From NCBI GenBank assembly GCA_018857735.1, contig JABMCL010002628.1, forward strand, positions 130,001-194,000: a stretch of DNA of 64,000 nt, in the 5' to 3' direction. Numbering within the stretch: the stretch's first letter is position 1; each line of letters begins with the position of its first letter. The DNA is from Alviniconcha marisindica (taxonomy: Eukaryota; Mollusca; Gastropoda; Provannidae). The position numbers and the translations under genes were made by a program. The notes under the pieces were generated by a model that saw nothing but the letters and a program-made list of their open reading frames with translations, searched no databases and was not told the DNA's origin. This document shows positions 44,525 to 58,100 of this stretch, piece after piece.

Positions 44525-44727
44525 GGTTGGCATACATCCAGGCCCAGGATCCAGAAATCCTGAAGCTTCGTGTGGAGTTGATGCAGCAGGAAAACTGTGA
44601 TGAGTTTGCCCTCAACCTGTGTACCTGGTGCCTCAAGCACCCTGCACTGGCAGGGGACTTCAACTTGCGCAGGACACAGTTTGTTTTGCTTCACCAGCTC
44701 AGCTACACTGACAAGCTGCAGGAAGAA
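44525..44727 (+). CDS. ZNF292/RLF-like protein, exon 4
   Basis: Acceptor TGCCTGTGACAG, donor GAAGAA|GTAAGT, phase 1 to phase 0. It encodes residues 159-226: YIQAQDPEILKLRVELMQQ, then NLCTWCLKHPAL and FNLRRTQFVLLHQL. The arrangement (D/E-P-x-L-x-L-R-x-x-L, then A-x-x-L-x-x-W/L-C-x-x-H-P) is the most ZNF292-like part of the N-terminal domain. Confidence 0.83.
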
Positions 44728-44819
44728 GTAAGTTTTTGTATTTATAGAATGTGTGTGTATGTATGTGTCTGTGCATGTATTATTAAACTGAATACATACA
44801 ATTAGATTTGAACTCAAAT

Positions 44820-45135
44820 CAAATGCTTAGTGCTTCAAATTCAGTGCACATTGTAGAGACAGCATCACAGACTCAAAGTAGCTATAAGGTGAGAGAAGGT
44901 AACTTTGTCTCTGTGTCGTCACAGGGGTGCATTTGGAATTGGAGGCTTGTTCCAGACCACAAAATTCAGAAGCCAAAAGTCAAATGCTTGGTGGTTCAAA
45001 TTCAGTGCACATTGTAGAGACAGCATCACAGACTCAAAGTAGCGATAAGGTGAGAGAAGGTAACTTTGTCTCTGTGTTGTCACAGGGGTGCGTTTGGAGG
45101 CTTGTTCCAGACCACAAAATTCAGAAGCCCAAAAA
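44820..45135 (+). repeat. 161-bp tandem duplication in intron 4
   Basis: Two adjacent copies, starting CAAATGCTTAGTGCTTC and CAAATGCTTGGTGGTTC, differ by a few substitutions and a short deletion. Each contains TAAGGTGAGAGAAGG and CACAGGGGTGC, which mimic donor and acceptor sites. No exon call is supported. Confidence 0.88.
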
Positions 45136-45437
45136 TCCTTCTATATTAGAGACATGTCCTATCAGTAATATGAAAGGATGTAAGGCATCGCCTTTGGTTA
45201 ATGTTTACTTGTAGAAGTGAATGAAAATCTTCAGGACTAGGTTTAGCAGCTCACATACATGCACCCATGTGTGTGAACTGCAAGTCCCATGCACATGTGT
45301 TTCTTCCTCACCAGCACTGATCCCCATTTTCATTTATGATCCGCTTCATTCTTCTTAAGACTGTACATATGCACCCGTGGTCTACACTATAGCTGCAAAG
45401 ACTGACTGACTGGTTATTGTCGATCTTACTGTTGCAG

Positions 45438-45584
45438 TGTCAGACAATGGGGGTGGAGGACAGCATTGGTCTGATCAACAGTCTGCAGGAGAAGGAGGAA
45501 CACAAAGAGCTGTGCATCAGGCTTGCACAGACCTTCCTTGTGCAGAATTGGATCAGAACAGACTCCAACAGTGATGTAAACAAG
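45438..45584 (+). CDS. ZNF292/RLF-like protein, exon 5
   Basis: Acceptor TACTGTTGCAG, donor AAG|GTAAGA, phase 0 to 0, residues 227-275. It includes CQTMGVEDSIGLINSLQEKE and ELCIRLAQTFLVQNWI, a helix-turn-helix pair like a TPR or related helical repeat. Confidence 0.83.
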
Positions 45585-45970
45585 GTAAGAATCTCCCACC
45601 TGTAAAAGGAGAAAGACCATCCTGTTTGAGTGCTTGGAAAAAAGTGCGAGTTTGAATGATCTGTGTTAGGCTGTGGGCTGTTTAAGCATGTATGCATGTT
45701 TGTATTTAGCCTTGACTAAGTGTATTTTACGTGCTTGTGTTTAAATGCAGCAATTTCTCCTTTCTAGCAGTTTTCGTGTTGTGAGATATCATCTGATAGT
45801 ATCAGTAGAATCTGAACCAGCAGTGACTACCATGCATGGCTTTGAGAAGGAATTCTTAGGTGAGTTGGTCCTTTTCTTAAGCTAGTTATTACCAAAGCAC
45901 AAAAGATTGATTTGAAATTTAATGAAAAACAAAGCAAAAAACAAACATCCAGATCCATTGTCTCTTGCAG

Positions 45971-46111
45971 GAGTTGCTACGGCTGTGGATTAGACTTCAG
46001 TACCAAGCTGATGGTGACCAAGATCGATTCATCAGCAGTCTTTGGGCTGTCGCCAAAGTGTCACACTCCACTAAACAGCTCCTGTTCATCATTGATGCTG
46101 TCAGGGAACAG
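45971..46111 (+). CDS. ZNF292/RLF-like protein, exon 6
   Basis: Acceptor TTGTCTCTTGCAG, donor CAG|GTCAGT, phase 0 to 0, residues 276-322. LLRLWIRLQYQADGDQDRF and STKQLLFIIDAVREQ continue the helical repeat domain. Confidence 0.83.
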
Positions 46112-46823
46112 GTCAGTATATGTTCATATTGAGAAAGAAAATGTAAACAATGTTTACACACCCCAGCAATCCACCTTCAGCATGCATGAACACACACATT
46201 CTCAGAGAAACTTTGTTTTGAATTAATATGAGTAAAAAGAAAATAAAGAAAAAGTATGGATAGTGTTCATGATTCTGGAAAACAATCACCCACCCACCCC
46301 ACCCCACCCCCCATCTCTGGCCAGGAAAAAAAAGACTTAATGGGAAATGGTCACTGTCTGTTACATTGACTGACACGAACCTGTGAGAAGAAGAAAGAAA
46401 AGAGAGGAAGCTGTCTGTCACTATGACTGGCAAGAATATGTGAGAAGGAGAAGGAAAACCCCCAGAAGAGATCTGTTCATACACTGCACTGTGATTTGCA
46501 GGTGTAGATTTTCTGACCTCTAACCTGTGAAGTGGTTACTTTTTCCAGCTGTAAGAATCCTAGGCCCGGTACTTTTGCATGGAAGGATGTGACAGATAAA
46601 AATGCTTCATGAGAGAAATTGATCTTGGCTTGTCATGGTGATGGATGCAGCTGACATTGTAAGGAATCTGTAGGACTGGGATGTAAAGTCTGGTAACGGT
46701 TATCTGATGGCAGTCAAACCTCATCACGGGGATGTTCTCTGTTATTTTATTCATGGACGGCAGAGTGGCTGTGAACGTCTTTGAAAACCTGCATGTTTCT
46801 GAGCTCTAGTGTTTTTGTTGCAG

Positions 46824-46967
46824 TGTGGAGACGCGTTCCTGCAGTTCTACACAGACTTGTGCGTGTTTGCTATCAACGTTGACAAGGGGTGCTGGGAGAA
46901 ACTCAAAGAATCCAGCACATCGGGACCCAATGAAGAAATCCTGGCACGCAAACGAGACATGGCTCGG
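46824..46967 (+). CDS. ZNF292/RLF-like protein, exon 7
   Basis: Acceptor TTTTTGTTGCAG, donor CGG|GTGAGA, phase 0 to 0, residues 323-370. CGDAFLQFYTDLCVFAINV, followed by an LARKRDMAR segment, matches the C-I-E-L-C-x-x-A-L style helix of ZNF292. The preceding intron (46112-46823) shows nothing further. Confidence 0.83.
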
Positions 46968-49176
46968 GTGAGAATTGTGTGTTTGCCTCCACAGTGCCCA
47001 GAAGATTGCTGACCCAGATTTTGGCATTGAACAATCGGCCACTGAAATTTTAATCAAGACTGTTAGATGCTGGTCAGTTTAGGCCCTGTCTTAGTTACAC
47101 ATTCACTTGCTGTTCAGTTTACTTTGCACTTTCTCCAGCATGGATTGATGATGAGTTCTTAAAATGGGCAGTGTGGCCCCTGAAGTTTGATGGTGTGTCG
47201 CTGAATACAGTGGAACCTCTTTTAAAGACCATGCTTTCTGAAACCTTTTCCTTTGACATTTCTATGTGGATGACCCCCAGACTAAGGACCACTCCACTTT
47301 TAAGACTACTCTTTGTTATGTATTTTAACCCTTTCACTGCCCCAGCCTGTAAAATTTCTGGGCTGTAAAATGCACCCAGCCGCCTGCAACCATAATATTC
47401 TCCGGTCCTATAATAATCTACTTCAGTACTGTGTTTTGCTGCCAGAATCGTTCAAATTGAGGTAGAGCTTCTTTTTTTTCTTCCCTAGAGTGGATGCACC
47501 TGATGTTTTTATCATGCATGCTGCAAGACATTATTTTGCTTCCACATTTGCTCACTCATGCTCTTTTCACAAATTTTATGGAGGGCACTGACAGTCTGAG
47601 ACTTACAGGAGCAATTTTGGTAGACAGATGCACGGAACCCATTACAGCAGAATTTGGAGGGAGGATGCTGAAAAGTGAGGCTTGGACATGGAGTGTGGTT
47701 TTCTTACACACATTGTTTTAGTCACCTTCACTCTTGTAGACCCATTTCAAGGACACAGCAATACTCCCCCACCACCACCACCACCAAAAAAGACACCCAG
47801 AATTGTATTTCTTTGTAAGTTGTTGCTTGAGTAAGTTCAACCTTTGCATGGCTATTCTTTGGAGTGGATTATATTTCGAGTGCTGTTTTGTGATGGGTTT
47901 GCATGCAGAGAGGTTGATTGATTGATGATTGCTTTTATTTAGCACTATTCTACAATTGACATTTTTGACCCACCGTTTCTTAGGCATTATTTAAGCAAGA
48001 CCATTCAAGCTGTGCCTGGGCAGTGAGTGGCGTTGTTTAAAGGCCACACTGGCATTGAGTATTTTAACCTGAAAATTGTGTTTACTGAGTGTCTGTTTTC
48101 ATCACTAAGAAAGTACACCTGCTGCTACTTTTGCCTGCCGTGTGCAAGGGAGATAATTTAAACATTTCTCGCATGACAATATGTGTTTAGATTTTCCTTG
48201 ACGCTCTTTAAGTGAGCTCTTTCAAACTTTGTTTTTTTTCTCTGTTTTTTTGGGTAAGCAATACTGAGGTTTACCCACCCCATTTTTTGTGAGCTCAACC
48301 ATACTCTGTGTTCCCAGCAGTGCTGAGAAAGAGAAACTGGAAAGCAGTTTTCTCAGTAAGGTTTTATCTGATCAGGTTTGTCTTTGTCACAAACATAAAT
48401 TCTACAAGGTTGTGTACTTAACACTGTTTGTAACAGGTGGTATGTATTCAAGGGAGATAATGGACATGTTTCCTGTCTCAGTTTTGAATGCTGTGTGCAG
48501 ACACTTTTTAAGCAAGATGCCAGCCTCTGTATAATGATAAATAATAGCCTGGATGAAGTTGCTTTCCTTAACTGTTCAGATGACCATGGCTGTGTTTCAG
48601 GTCCACAGCTATGTCACTAAAAAGAAGAAAACTTATTCTGCTGGCATGAACTGAGTATATAATATATATACATATATAATTATACATATTATTCATGTAC
48701 ATTTCCTGAGAAACTTCCTGTCTGTTTTGAATGTGAGTTTTTGGAACATGTGTTGTTTTGGGCTGAGCTGGCCACTTTCGCTGAGGTTGGCAGTAACCAC
48801 ATTGGCATCCAACCTATCAGAAAAAGACGTTGGTCATTTAGGGGTGGGGGAGAAAGAGGCATCGCAACAAAAACAACCTCCTGCAAAAGCCTCTTTTCCC
48901 ACCATCCCTCTGAACAGTCTCTCTCTTATTTTTTCTTCAGTTTTCCTCTCTCCCAATCTCCCCCTTCTACTCCTTCCCCCCTTCCCCCTTTCTTTCAAAA
49001 CAGGTAGAATGAGTTGTGCATGTTCTGTTTGTGTTGCTATAGATTCTAAACTGATGCTCTGAATAACTTACTGTGTACAGAAAAGGGGTGGGGGGGAGTC
49101 TGCGCATTACCTCTACCAGCAGTGAAAACTTTCAACACTTACAACTTCTTTTTCTCTCTCTTTCCCTTTGTCTCAG
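46968..49176 (+). other. Intron 7 of the ZNF292-like gene
   Basis: About 2.2 kb without supported features apart from a degenerate repeat-like stretch (CAGTGGAACCTCTTTTAAAG near 47209-47228) and (TTGA)n near 47911. It ends in a long pyrimidine tract and CTCAG before the giant exon. Confidence 0.55.
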
Positions 49177-52100
49177 GTGTGTGACAAGCTGGCTCACATT
49201 GTCTCCCACGTGTCTCCCAAGATTGCCTTTTGCTGTGCCCTGACTGCCTTCGCCATGCAGCCGACAGAACTGTCACTGCAAAAAGTGCGTGACACGTACC
49301 AGCGGAAGAGCCAGGCTGGCATGTCAACCAAGCCCCACTTACAGTGCTGCAGCAACTGTGCATCGGACCAGGGCGAGTGCATGAAAAATGACGACAGCGA
49401 CAAGGCGAGCCGTGATGTCAACATTGCCACGCTTTACGAGGTGGAGCGGCTATGTGGCATGCTGCGCCCTGCATACCTCAGCGCAGACAGTGACTTCTCC
49501 ATCCTCTTCACTATGTGCAAGCAGTACCTGATGAAGGAGAACGGGGAGGCTGTCCAGTCAGCACTGGTGCGGCGGAAGTCCCTCCCATCAGTGCCTCTGG
49601 CCGGGGCCCCGAATCTGGCTGGCTCTTCCCAGTGCACTGCTTCTGGTGCAGGCGAGTCAGCACAGAGCTCCAAGCCCAACATCCTGAGGGCGAATGCCAC
49701 AGCCAGCAAGACTGTCGACATGGCTTCGCACGTCAACAACATTGCCATGCCAGAGAAAGTGGCCGTGACACACAGCATGGTCGGGATTCATGGAGCAGTG
49801 TTGGCGCCAGGCATGCAGCAGAAGACACCTGCACTGCCCAGCATGCAGACTGCTGGTCTGCCCTCCTCCTCTGTGAAGAAGGAGCCCCAGCAGCCAGGCA
49901 GGCCCGGCGTCCCGCCCGGTCAGCAGGCCTCGGGCCAGAACATCATCCAGCAGCTGGTGCTCCAGCAGCTCTCCTCCGACACAGTGCAGGCCCTGCTGCA
50001 CCTCATCCAGTCTGGCCAGATCTCGCCGATCCAGCTGAACCACATCATGACCAAGAACCCCAACATGTCTGTGCAGGTTCTGCAGAACATTGTCAGTCGG
50101 GCAAAGCAGGCTCAGAAATTGGCTGCCCCTAAGCAGGCTCAGCAACAGCCCCTGCAGCAAGTTCAGCAGCAGCAGCAGCAGCAAGCTCAGAAGCAACAAC
50201 TGCAGCAGCAAGCGCAGCAGCAACAACTGCAGCAGCAACAGCAACAGCAAAGGCCCAGTCGGCCGAGCTATAGCATGCCTCAGGTGCTGCAGTCCACAAA
50301 TCTGCAGCAGAGCAGCAGGCTGGCAGTTCAGCATCCAACAGGCATTCGACAGCAGACGCCACAGCAAGTTAGGGTCCAGCAGCCACTGGCTCAGCAAACA
50401 GTGCTGTCCAGAATGATGGGAGGTCAGATGGTGTTGCAGCAGTCGGTGCCCATGCAGCAGTCGTCAGTCAGACCTCGTCCTCAGCAGCAGCAGCAGCAGC
50501 CCCAGACCTCGACGCAAGCCCAGCAGCAGCAGATACTGCGAGGGATGCAGCCAGTACGACCCGCGCTGCCCTCCATCCCTGCTCTGCGTCTGTCCAACAC
50601 TGGCGAGATCCACGTGACTCAGCCTTTGCACATCATGACTCTGAGGCATTCTGCGCCCGTGCAAAGTCATGCATCTGCCAGTCAGAATCAGCAAATACTG
50701 ATTCAGACCAGCTCACACTTTTCTGGTGGCACTGTCTCGATACAGCAGACACCGCGGGTCCTTCACCTGCCATCATCTGCCTCTGTGACACCCAAGGTGA
50801 TACCCAAAGCTCCGGGGCCGAGCATTGCGGTGCAGGGCATAAGCTTGGGCCCCGCACCGAGTCAGGCGCAAGTGTCTGCCAGTGATGCTGCTATTGGAAA
50901 CCGTCATTACTCCATCAACAACCTGCTGTTCACCGGTGAGCAGCAGCACAGTGCCCTCTCCATCACTCTACCCGACACGTTGCCAGAGATTTCTGTGGAC
51001 TCAGTTTCAGACACTCTGCGTGCACTGAGCGACCCACCAAGTGGGAGCAGCCAAATAATGCGCAAAGAACCCGTGCAGCAAGTTCAGATACCAGTCTCCC
51101 AGGCTGTGTCCCAAACAGCCTCCTCACAGGCGTCCACTGCGCAAAGACCCATGTCTTCATCACAAGCTCCCCAGAGGCAGGTACCTGCAAAAGCACCCAA
51201 GCAGCAGCCGCCACCGAAGAAGCCCGTTAGAAAGCAGACTGCTCCAGCTGCAACAGCAACCCCTCAGCAGCCTTACAGCACCTCAGTTAGCATAGGTTCC
51301 CTGACACAGCCACAACAACAAAAGGCTCAGCCCTACGGGCAGCCACTGCCTTCCTTCTCTTCCTTGTTTACTCCCAATCGACCACCACTGCCAGTCCCCA
51401 CCCCGGCATTGTCGGCGATGCAAGCAGCAGCATCGGCAACTCCTGCATCTGATGCTGCTGCTGCTGCTGCTGCACCTGCCACTGCTGCCTCCACCCCAAG
51501 CGTGCCTAGCAAGAAGGTGGCGGCAGGTCAGGCCAAGGGACAGAAGAAAGTGGCTGGTGGGGAGAAGGCTGGAAACAAAGGCGTCCGGAAAGACAGGGAG
51601 AGTCAAACGGCGGAGAAGGAGGCAATGATGCGGCTCCTGAAGCAAGCGATGACCATTGACATTGAGAAAAAGGACAGCGAGGAGGGGGCTGGGTCAGCTT
51701 ACCTGCACATCCCGGGTCAGCCTGCAAGGTCGTCGCAGCCTCTAGCAGCCGGACCCAAGTCTGTCAGGCTGACCCAGGGGCCTGGTGCGCCGGGGCTGCA
51801 CCCACCCTCATCACTGGCCGGGCCCCTCTTCCGGCAGCAGTCACCCCAGTCCAGCCGCGAGTCACTGAGTACTGCCATCGCGGGACAGCTGCCCAGCATG
51901 GCACAGCATAGCATTGCCCTTCCCACGTCTGCCCAGACAGCCGCCCCAGCATCCTGGACGGCTGCCTGCATGCCTTCCCTTGCCATGCAGTCTACCGTCT
52001 CCACTGCTCCCAGTCCAGACAGTTCCATTTTCACAGCACCTACGACAGTGCACAGCCAGCAGTTTCCCTCTTTCACTCCGGCCAGCTATTCCAGCCCAAA

Positions 52101-55100
52101 GCTGTATGATGGTGTAGCCAACTCGCAGGCTGGTGCTCAGGAGATGGCGGCAATGCCAGCGACTGGCGTGATGAACCCCCCCTTGCCTTCTACAGGTGTG
52201 GCGGCCTCTGCCACCCTGGCTTCTGCTGGGCTGATTGGAAGTCCCTCCGTGAGTTATGGCCCCAGCACTACGCACCTGCCAGGCCCAATGGCACCCAGCA
52301 GTTTCATGAACTCTGTGGCTGCGGCAGCTTCTGTCGGCAGCGTGGGAGCTGGTTCCATAAAGACTTACTCCAGACTTGACTCGCCGCTGAACAAATCCCC
52401 ACGGCAAGATCCCCTGGATCCTGTAGTGTCCATACCCATTCCTACCAGCATTCTGCCAGAAGGCGGCATCATGGAAACGGGCAGGGACGGCGACCAGTCG
52501 ATTGCAACCTACCGCTGCATCATCTGCGCCAAGGCTTTCATGACCCTGGATGCGCTGCGAGTGCACGTGAAACAGATCTGCAAACCGGGCCTGAACCAGC
52601 CTGGTGGCCTCAGCAACCGCATGGCCATCAACAAAGCCCAGGCCACGGAGGCGGGCCTCGAGACCAGCACAGTCTTCCAGTGCATGCGCTGCTTTGAGCT
52701 CTGCATCAGCGAGGCTGGCATCCGGGATCACAAGCAGGTGTGCAGCAAAGCACCCAAGCCCAGCAAGACCAAGGCCAAGTCCAGAGCAAAGCCCAAGCCA
52801 CCCAAGTCAGAGGAAGAGCAGGCCACGGAAGCCAAGGTGATGGAGCTGCTGAACAAGTGCCTGGGGGAGAACAGGGAAAAACTTCTGGAGGAGTCCAAAA
52901 CTCAGGCGGCCAAGCAGACTGGGGCCAAAAAGAGGCCCACCAAGAAGAGGCTGTCAACAGAAGGGGAGCCGCCTGCTGCTTCGGGACTGGCTCCTGCAGA
53001 AGCAGCTCCAGCAGCCAAGAAAGCCAGGAAGTCTCCCCCAACTTTGGGCGCTGCAACCTCAGGGAGCATGGCACAAGGTGCTGCGCCCAGATCTGCAGCT
53101 GCAGCAGGACCAGAGAGCGTGGCAACAGCGACGCTTACCGATGGTGCTGGTGGAACGGCCCTAGGGCTTACTAAACTGGAACCGCTGGCACAACCTTCAA
53201 CTGCAGCACCATTGCCTGCAGCTGTAACTTCTGCGGCACCCACAGAATGTGCCACCGTGTTGACAAGCACCTCCACCTGTTCCCAGGCCCCTGCACCCAC
53301 CACAGTGACTTCACCAGCTGTTGCAACCATGCCACCCACCAAAGCTGAAACTGCACCAGCCAGCTTGGGTGATGCCAAAGAAGCAAAGCCTAAACCAAAG
53401 AGAAAGTACTACCCCAGGAAAAAGAAGCCAGCTGAAAATGCTGCCGATGGTGCCACGCAGCCTGATGCCAGTGAAAAAGCCGGGCAGTCTGAATCTGCAG
53501 GCAAAGCATCCAAGGCAAAGAAGTCTGAGGGCAGCGGCTCAAAGCCAGCCAAAGAGAAGAAGCCAAAGAAGGAACCGGGGCCCCCGCCTCCCCGCTACAA
53601 GAAAGTGAGCGGCTCAGGGGGCCGAAGCTTTTTCAAGTGTACAAACTGTGGGCAGACTCTGTGCTCCGTCGAAAGCTTTGGTGAACATTGGCTCGAGTGT
53701 ATTGTCAAGAAACCTCTTTCTGTCAAACCCAAGCGTGCCCCCAAAGCAAAGAAGCCCAAGGCAGATGGCAGTAGCTCAAACAAGCCTGACGGCGCTACTT
53801 ACAGTTCCAGAGAAAGCATAGAAACGACCATTGAAAGCGTTGCATCAGCCTCCTACACTGCAGACGAGTCTGAACCAGCGACAGCCCAAACCTCCAAAGA
53901 TGATGAAGCAGAAAACACAAACATTCCAAGCAGCAAGCAGATAGCAAGTAGTCAGAACAGTGCAGCTGAAGCAGAAGAAGAAGAAGAGGGATCTTCTCAG
54001 GCGACAAATTCTTCCTCAGGTACATCCGTGAATGCCAAAGCGGCTGATGATGAAGAAAATTCTGCAGCGAGTAACGCAGAAAGTGGAAGGGAAGATGTCA
54101 GTGTCGAGGAAGAATTCCCTGTGGTTTTTGAAGCTGATGCTGGTGAAGTGATCCATGAACTGCAAATTGAGACGACGGTAGAAGTCAGCACGTCGTCGGT
54201 ACCACTGGTCAGGCAGCCTGTAGTTGTGCTAGAAAAGGCTCGCATACCAGAGAAAGCAGTGGTGAACAGCACTCAAGGCAGCGGTGTTGATGGTGAGGTG
54301 GAGATCAGTGCACTGTCTCAGGCAGAAAAAAGCAGCCAAGATGTGGCTGAGTCTTCGCCTGCCCCAACAACATCTCCCAGAAGACGGTTACCTAAAAAAT
54401 CTGCTTCACAGCTGAGGAAGATCCACAGCCAGCAGTGTAGTAGTAGAACTGTTCACGGTGGGGCTGCTTCAAAACGGAGAGAGGGGCTGGCCAAGAAATT
54501 CGAGAGCAGTCTGACGCATGCAGTTGGCAAACCGCAGAGCGGGGACAGCAAGTACTGCGGACTGTGCAAGCGCTATTTTAGTCGTCGCGTTATCCTCATC
54601 CAACACATAGCCAGCAAGCACGTCCAGCCCTACACGTTCAAGAGACTTGGTGACTCGTCTTCATACTTTTGCCATCTCTGCCAGAAGGTGTTCCCTCAGT
54701 TCTCCCAGTACATGGCTCATGTCAACTGTCACTCCCAGGCCATAGTCAAGAAGTTTAACGAGTTGGAGTCTCTGAAGGAACTTGGCTCTCCTGGCCGCAG
54801 TCGCAGAATTGCCAGTCACAAAGGTGCTGTTGGGCGAAGTCTAAAGAAACATGGCCGTGCTAGTCCCAAAAACTTGCACAAGGCTGGAGACGGCAACAGG
54901 GATGATGCGGTGGAAAGACGTGGTAGAGGTCGCCCCAGGAAACCGGCCTCTCCGTCCACTGCCAGCACCCCAGCTGCTGACAAAGAGGAAGCTCCACCTT
55001 CCCCAGTGAATGACAGGAGGAGTTCAGGCAGGGCGGCCCAGAAACAAGCTCTCAGCAAAATATTCATCAGCTCTCTTGGAATTGTGGAGAACACCAAACG

Positions 55101-58100
55101 GAAACTATCATCTGATGAAAGGAGTCCTGTGGAAGCCAAGCTAAAGCGCACGAGGCCAGAAAAGTCCACGAAAGACGAGGGAGACTCCGAGGAGGAGGAG
55201 GAAGGGAAAGCAGAACAGAGCAGTGGTGAAATTGATGACAAAGATGAGGCTTCAGCTGTGAAAGCTGGTCTTGACCCAGCTTTGGCCACCACCACCACCA
55301 CCACCAGCAGCACCACCTCCCCGGGGTCCAAGCCTGCAGAAAAGGCAAGTATGGATGCAAGTGCAGCGCAAAGCTTAGCCAATCATGGGCCTGGAAAATC
55401 CCTACTGTCTGTGCACTGCCCGCAGAGCGGCCCCTTGCCTCTTAACTCGCCCCCGGTCTCCTCCCCTCTCACCATGGCCCCCAAAATGCCAACCTTCTTA
55501 GACTCCTTTCTGAACTTTTGTAGCAGCAGGTCACCAGAAGCGCCTCTCCCACTCAGCCAGTCCAAGAGACGCTTCTCTTACCTGAGTACCTGTCTTGATA
55601 AGGAGAGCTTCACAGGAGCATCCTCATCTTCAAGGCGCAGCAGCTGTGACGGACCAGCACATGCTCCAGCTCCAGCGCTTCACCCAGCAAGTGCGCAGGT
55701 ATCGTCAGCATTGAAACCCCAGCAGTGTTCAGTCAGTGTCACTGACATCCTCAAGTCTCCTGGTGCTAAGTCATCTCTTGGTGCTAAGGTTGTCAACATT
55801 GCAGCCAGGAGAAAGAGTGCTGAGTATGACAATGTGTACTACTATGGCAAATTTGAGGAGCAGCTGACTAAACAGTGCAAGGTCATCCTCGGTGACTGCA
55901 TCCACAAGGAGCCTGTTGAGGAAGCCGTGATCAGTGTCAAACAGTGCAGTGTAAATTTAGGGCCTAAGGTGAACCCTGCTGACGTGACTGTCGCAGCCAG
56001 GTGCGTGGCTGACCAAGCAAAGAAGGACTTTGACAGTGGTGTGAAAAGTGCTGAGGCTTCTGAAGTGCCAGATTCTGCGCCAGCCGCTGCGCACGAAGTG
56101 ACAGGTGACAGTTCTAGACAAGACACAAGCACTGCTTCTGCACCGGAAAGCGCTCCACTCTCAGTTTGTGACCTGGGTGACGCTCCTTCCATGGGTGATT
56201 TGCCGCAACCTCAAGGTGGTGATCCACCACCTGTGACAAATCTGCCCCAGTCCAATGAAGTGTGTGTGGAGGCCACCCTGTCTGTGCTGCCTTTGCCAGA
56301 GGCGTTCACAGCAGATGCAGACGTGATGGCTTTGGTGAGTGCCATGGCCTCACAGGTTGAAGAACAGAATCCCGTAGCTCCCACAGAATCGGTTGAATCG
56401 TCCAGCCCCACCAAGGAAATGGTGAATGTGTCAACCATCCCTTTGAGTGCTGCTGAAGCCAAGGCTGCTTCGCTTCCGCAGCCTTTGACTTTGAGTGAAG
56501 GTGCACAGCAGTCTCCCGGTATCTCACAGTCTATGGACAGTAGCAGCATCACGTCACCAGTAGGAACTGGTCAGCCTGCTGTGCTACCGGTAGAAGTCAG
56601 CAAACTGGTAGACAGCTATCCACATGCAAGAGACAGTGGACCAGAAGCTGAAATGAACAAACCACTTTTGGGAGCTGAAAAACTGGCAACAGATGATGAC
56701 AAATCTGTAGATAATGACAGACGAGCAGAAGGTGACAGCAGATCAGAAAGCCATCATAATGAGCCAGAAATACATGGTGACAAATTAGAAGCAGTAGTGA
56801 ACAATCCAGTAGATGACAAGGGTGAAAGTGTGTGTAGAGACCAGCCTTTTTCTGACAGAGACAGTCTGAATCAGTTGGCTAGTTACAGTGCAGCAGAAGG
56901 TTCTTCATTCCTGACAGAGCCAAACCTTACAATTCATGGGTTGATAAACCAGCGCATAGACCTGGCACTTCTGCGTGAGTACTCGCAAGATGTTTTGGCT
57001 TCAAGCAGTTCTTCGCTGCATAGTCAAAACGCTGTGGACGTTAGTGACGCAACCTCACTGACAGGGGCTGCAAATGAACCTGCACAGCAAGTGGAACTGT
57101 TAGCTGCAACGAGATCCTCAGAACCGGACAATGACTTTGTCAGCCGGCAAGCTGAGTTGAATGCTGCACCGGTAAAAGAGCATCCCCAGGCGCATGAAAC
57201 TGCTTCTTCTGCAGGAGCTGAAATAGAGCCGCTGCCAGAGAACCTAGAGACTGTTGCCCCACTAAATCCTGAGGTGGGTGATGTGCCAGGGTCGGCGACG
57301 GTGAAACTTCTACAGCCACATGCTTCTTCAGCGGTGCAGCACATTGCCCAAGCACCACCAGCCTGCGGTGATGTGGTGATGGCTACAGCTTGTGTGGAAC
57401 CTCCCAGTTCCTTATCGCCACCAGCCACTGCAGGACCTGATCAATCTGCACAAGTGTCCAACGGTGCGAGCTTGGTGGGACTGTCAGACAAAATAGATTT
57501 TGGGACACCACAAGCGGCCGAAGCACTTGTTGATACCAGATATGCAGAGAGTGAACATGCCTTGGCAGCCAGTGTGGTGCTTGAACCAAATAAAGCACCC
57601 ACTGAACAGTTGGGTTCTGCAGAGATAAGTGAAAAAGAATTCACGGAGTCTTCCCACGATGGTAAAGCTGAGCATGCCAACAGTCTGCGGACAGGAGTGT
57701 CTGTCGCTGTTGATTCAGAGGAGCTGTCACCAGTTGTAGTCCCAGATAAACCCATGGGCAGTCCTGTTTTGGAACTTGAATCCAGTGTACCAGCTAGCTC
57801 TGAGGACACCACTGAAGAGGCTGAAAAAGCGGACCACGCAGACGAGGCCCAGAAAATTGATACTCAGGATACAAGCTGCTCGGGAGAACATCTTCTGAAC
57901 AGAGATCCATCATCACATGAACTGAGCAGTGGACCCAACATTGTATTGTTTGATGTCCCAAAGGAACAGCAAGGGGAGAGACGTCAAATCTTGGAAGCAC
58001 CTGCGCCGTCTTCGGACCCCAGTGAGGATGCTCACCAAGAAAACGAGTGGCAAGCTGAAAATAGTGTCGAAAGTGAAACCTCTCCAGAAGCAGAACTTTC

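Noticed and set aside
51862..52731. Large minus-strand frames opposite the giant exon (also 49657-50397, 52902-53378, 54816-55382, 58287-58943 and 59181-59678)
   Set aside because: They are antisense shadows of a GC-biased, Gln/Ala/Ser-rich coding exon. They lack protein-family motifs and overlap a much better supported gene.
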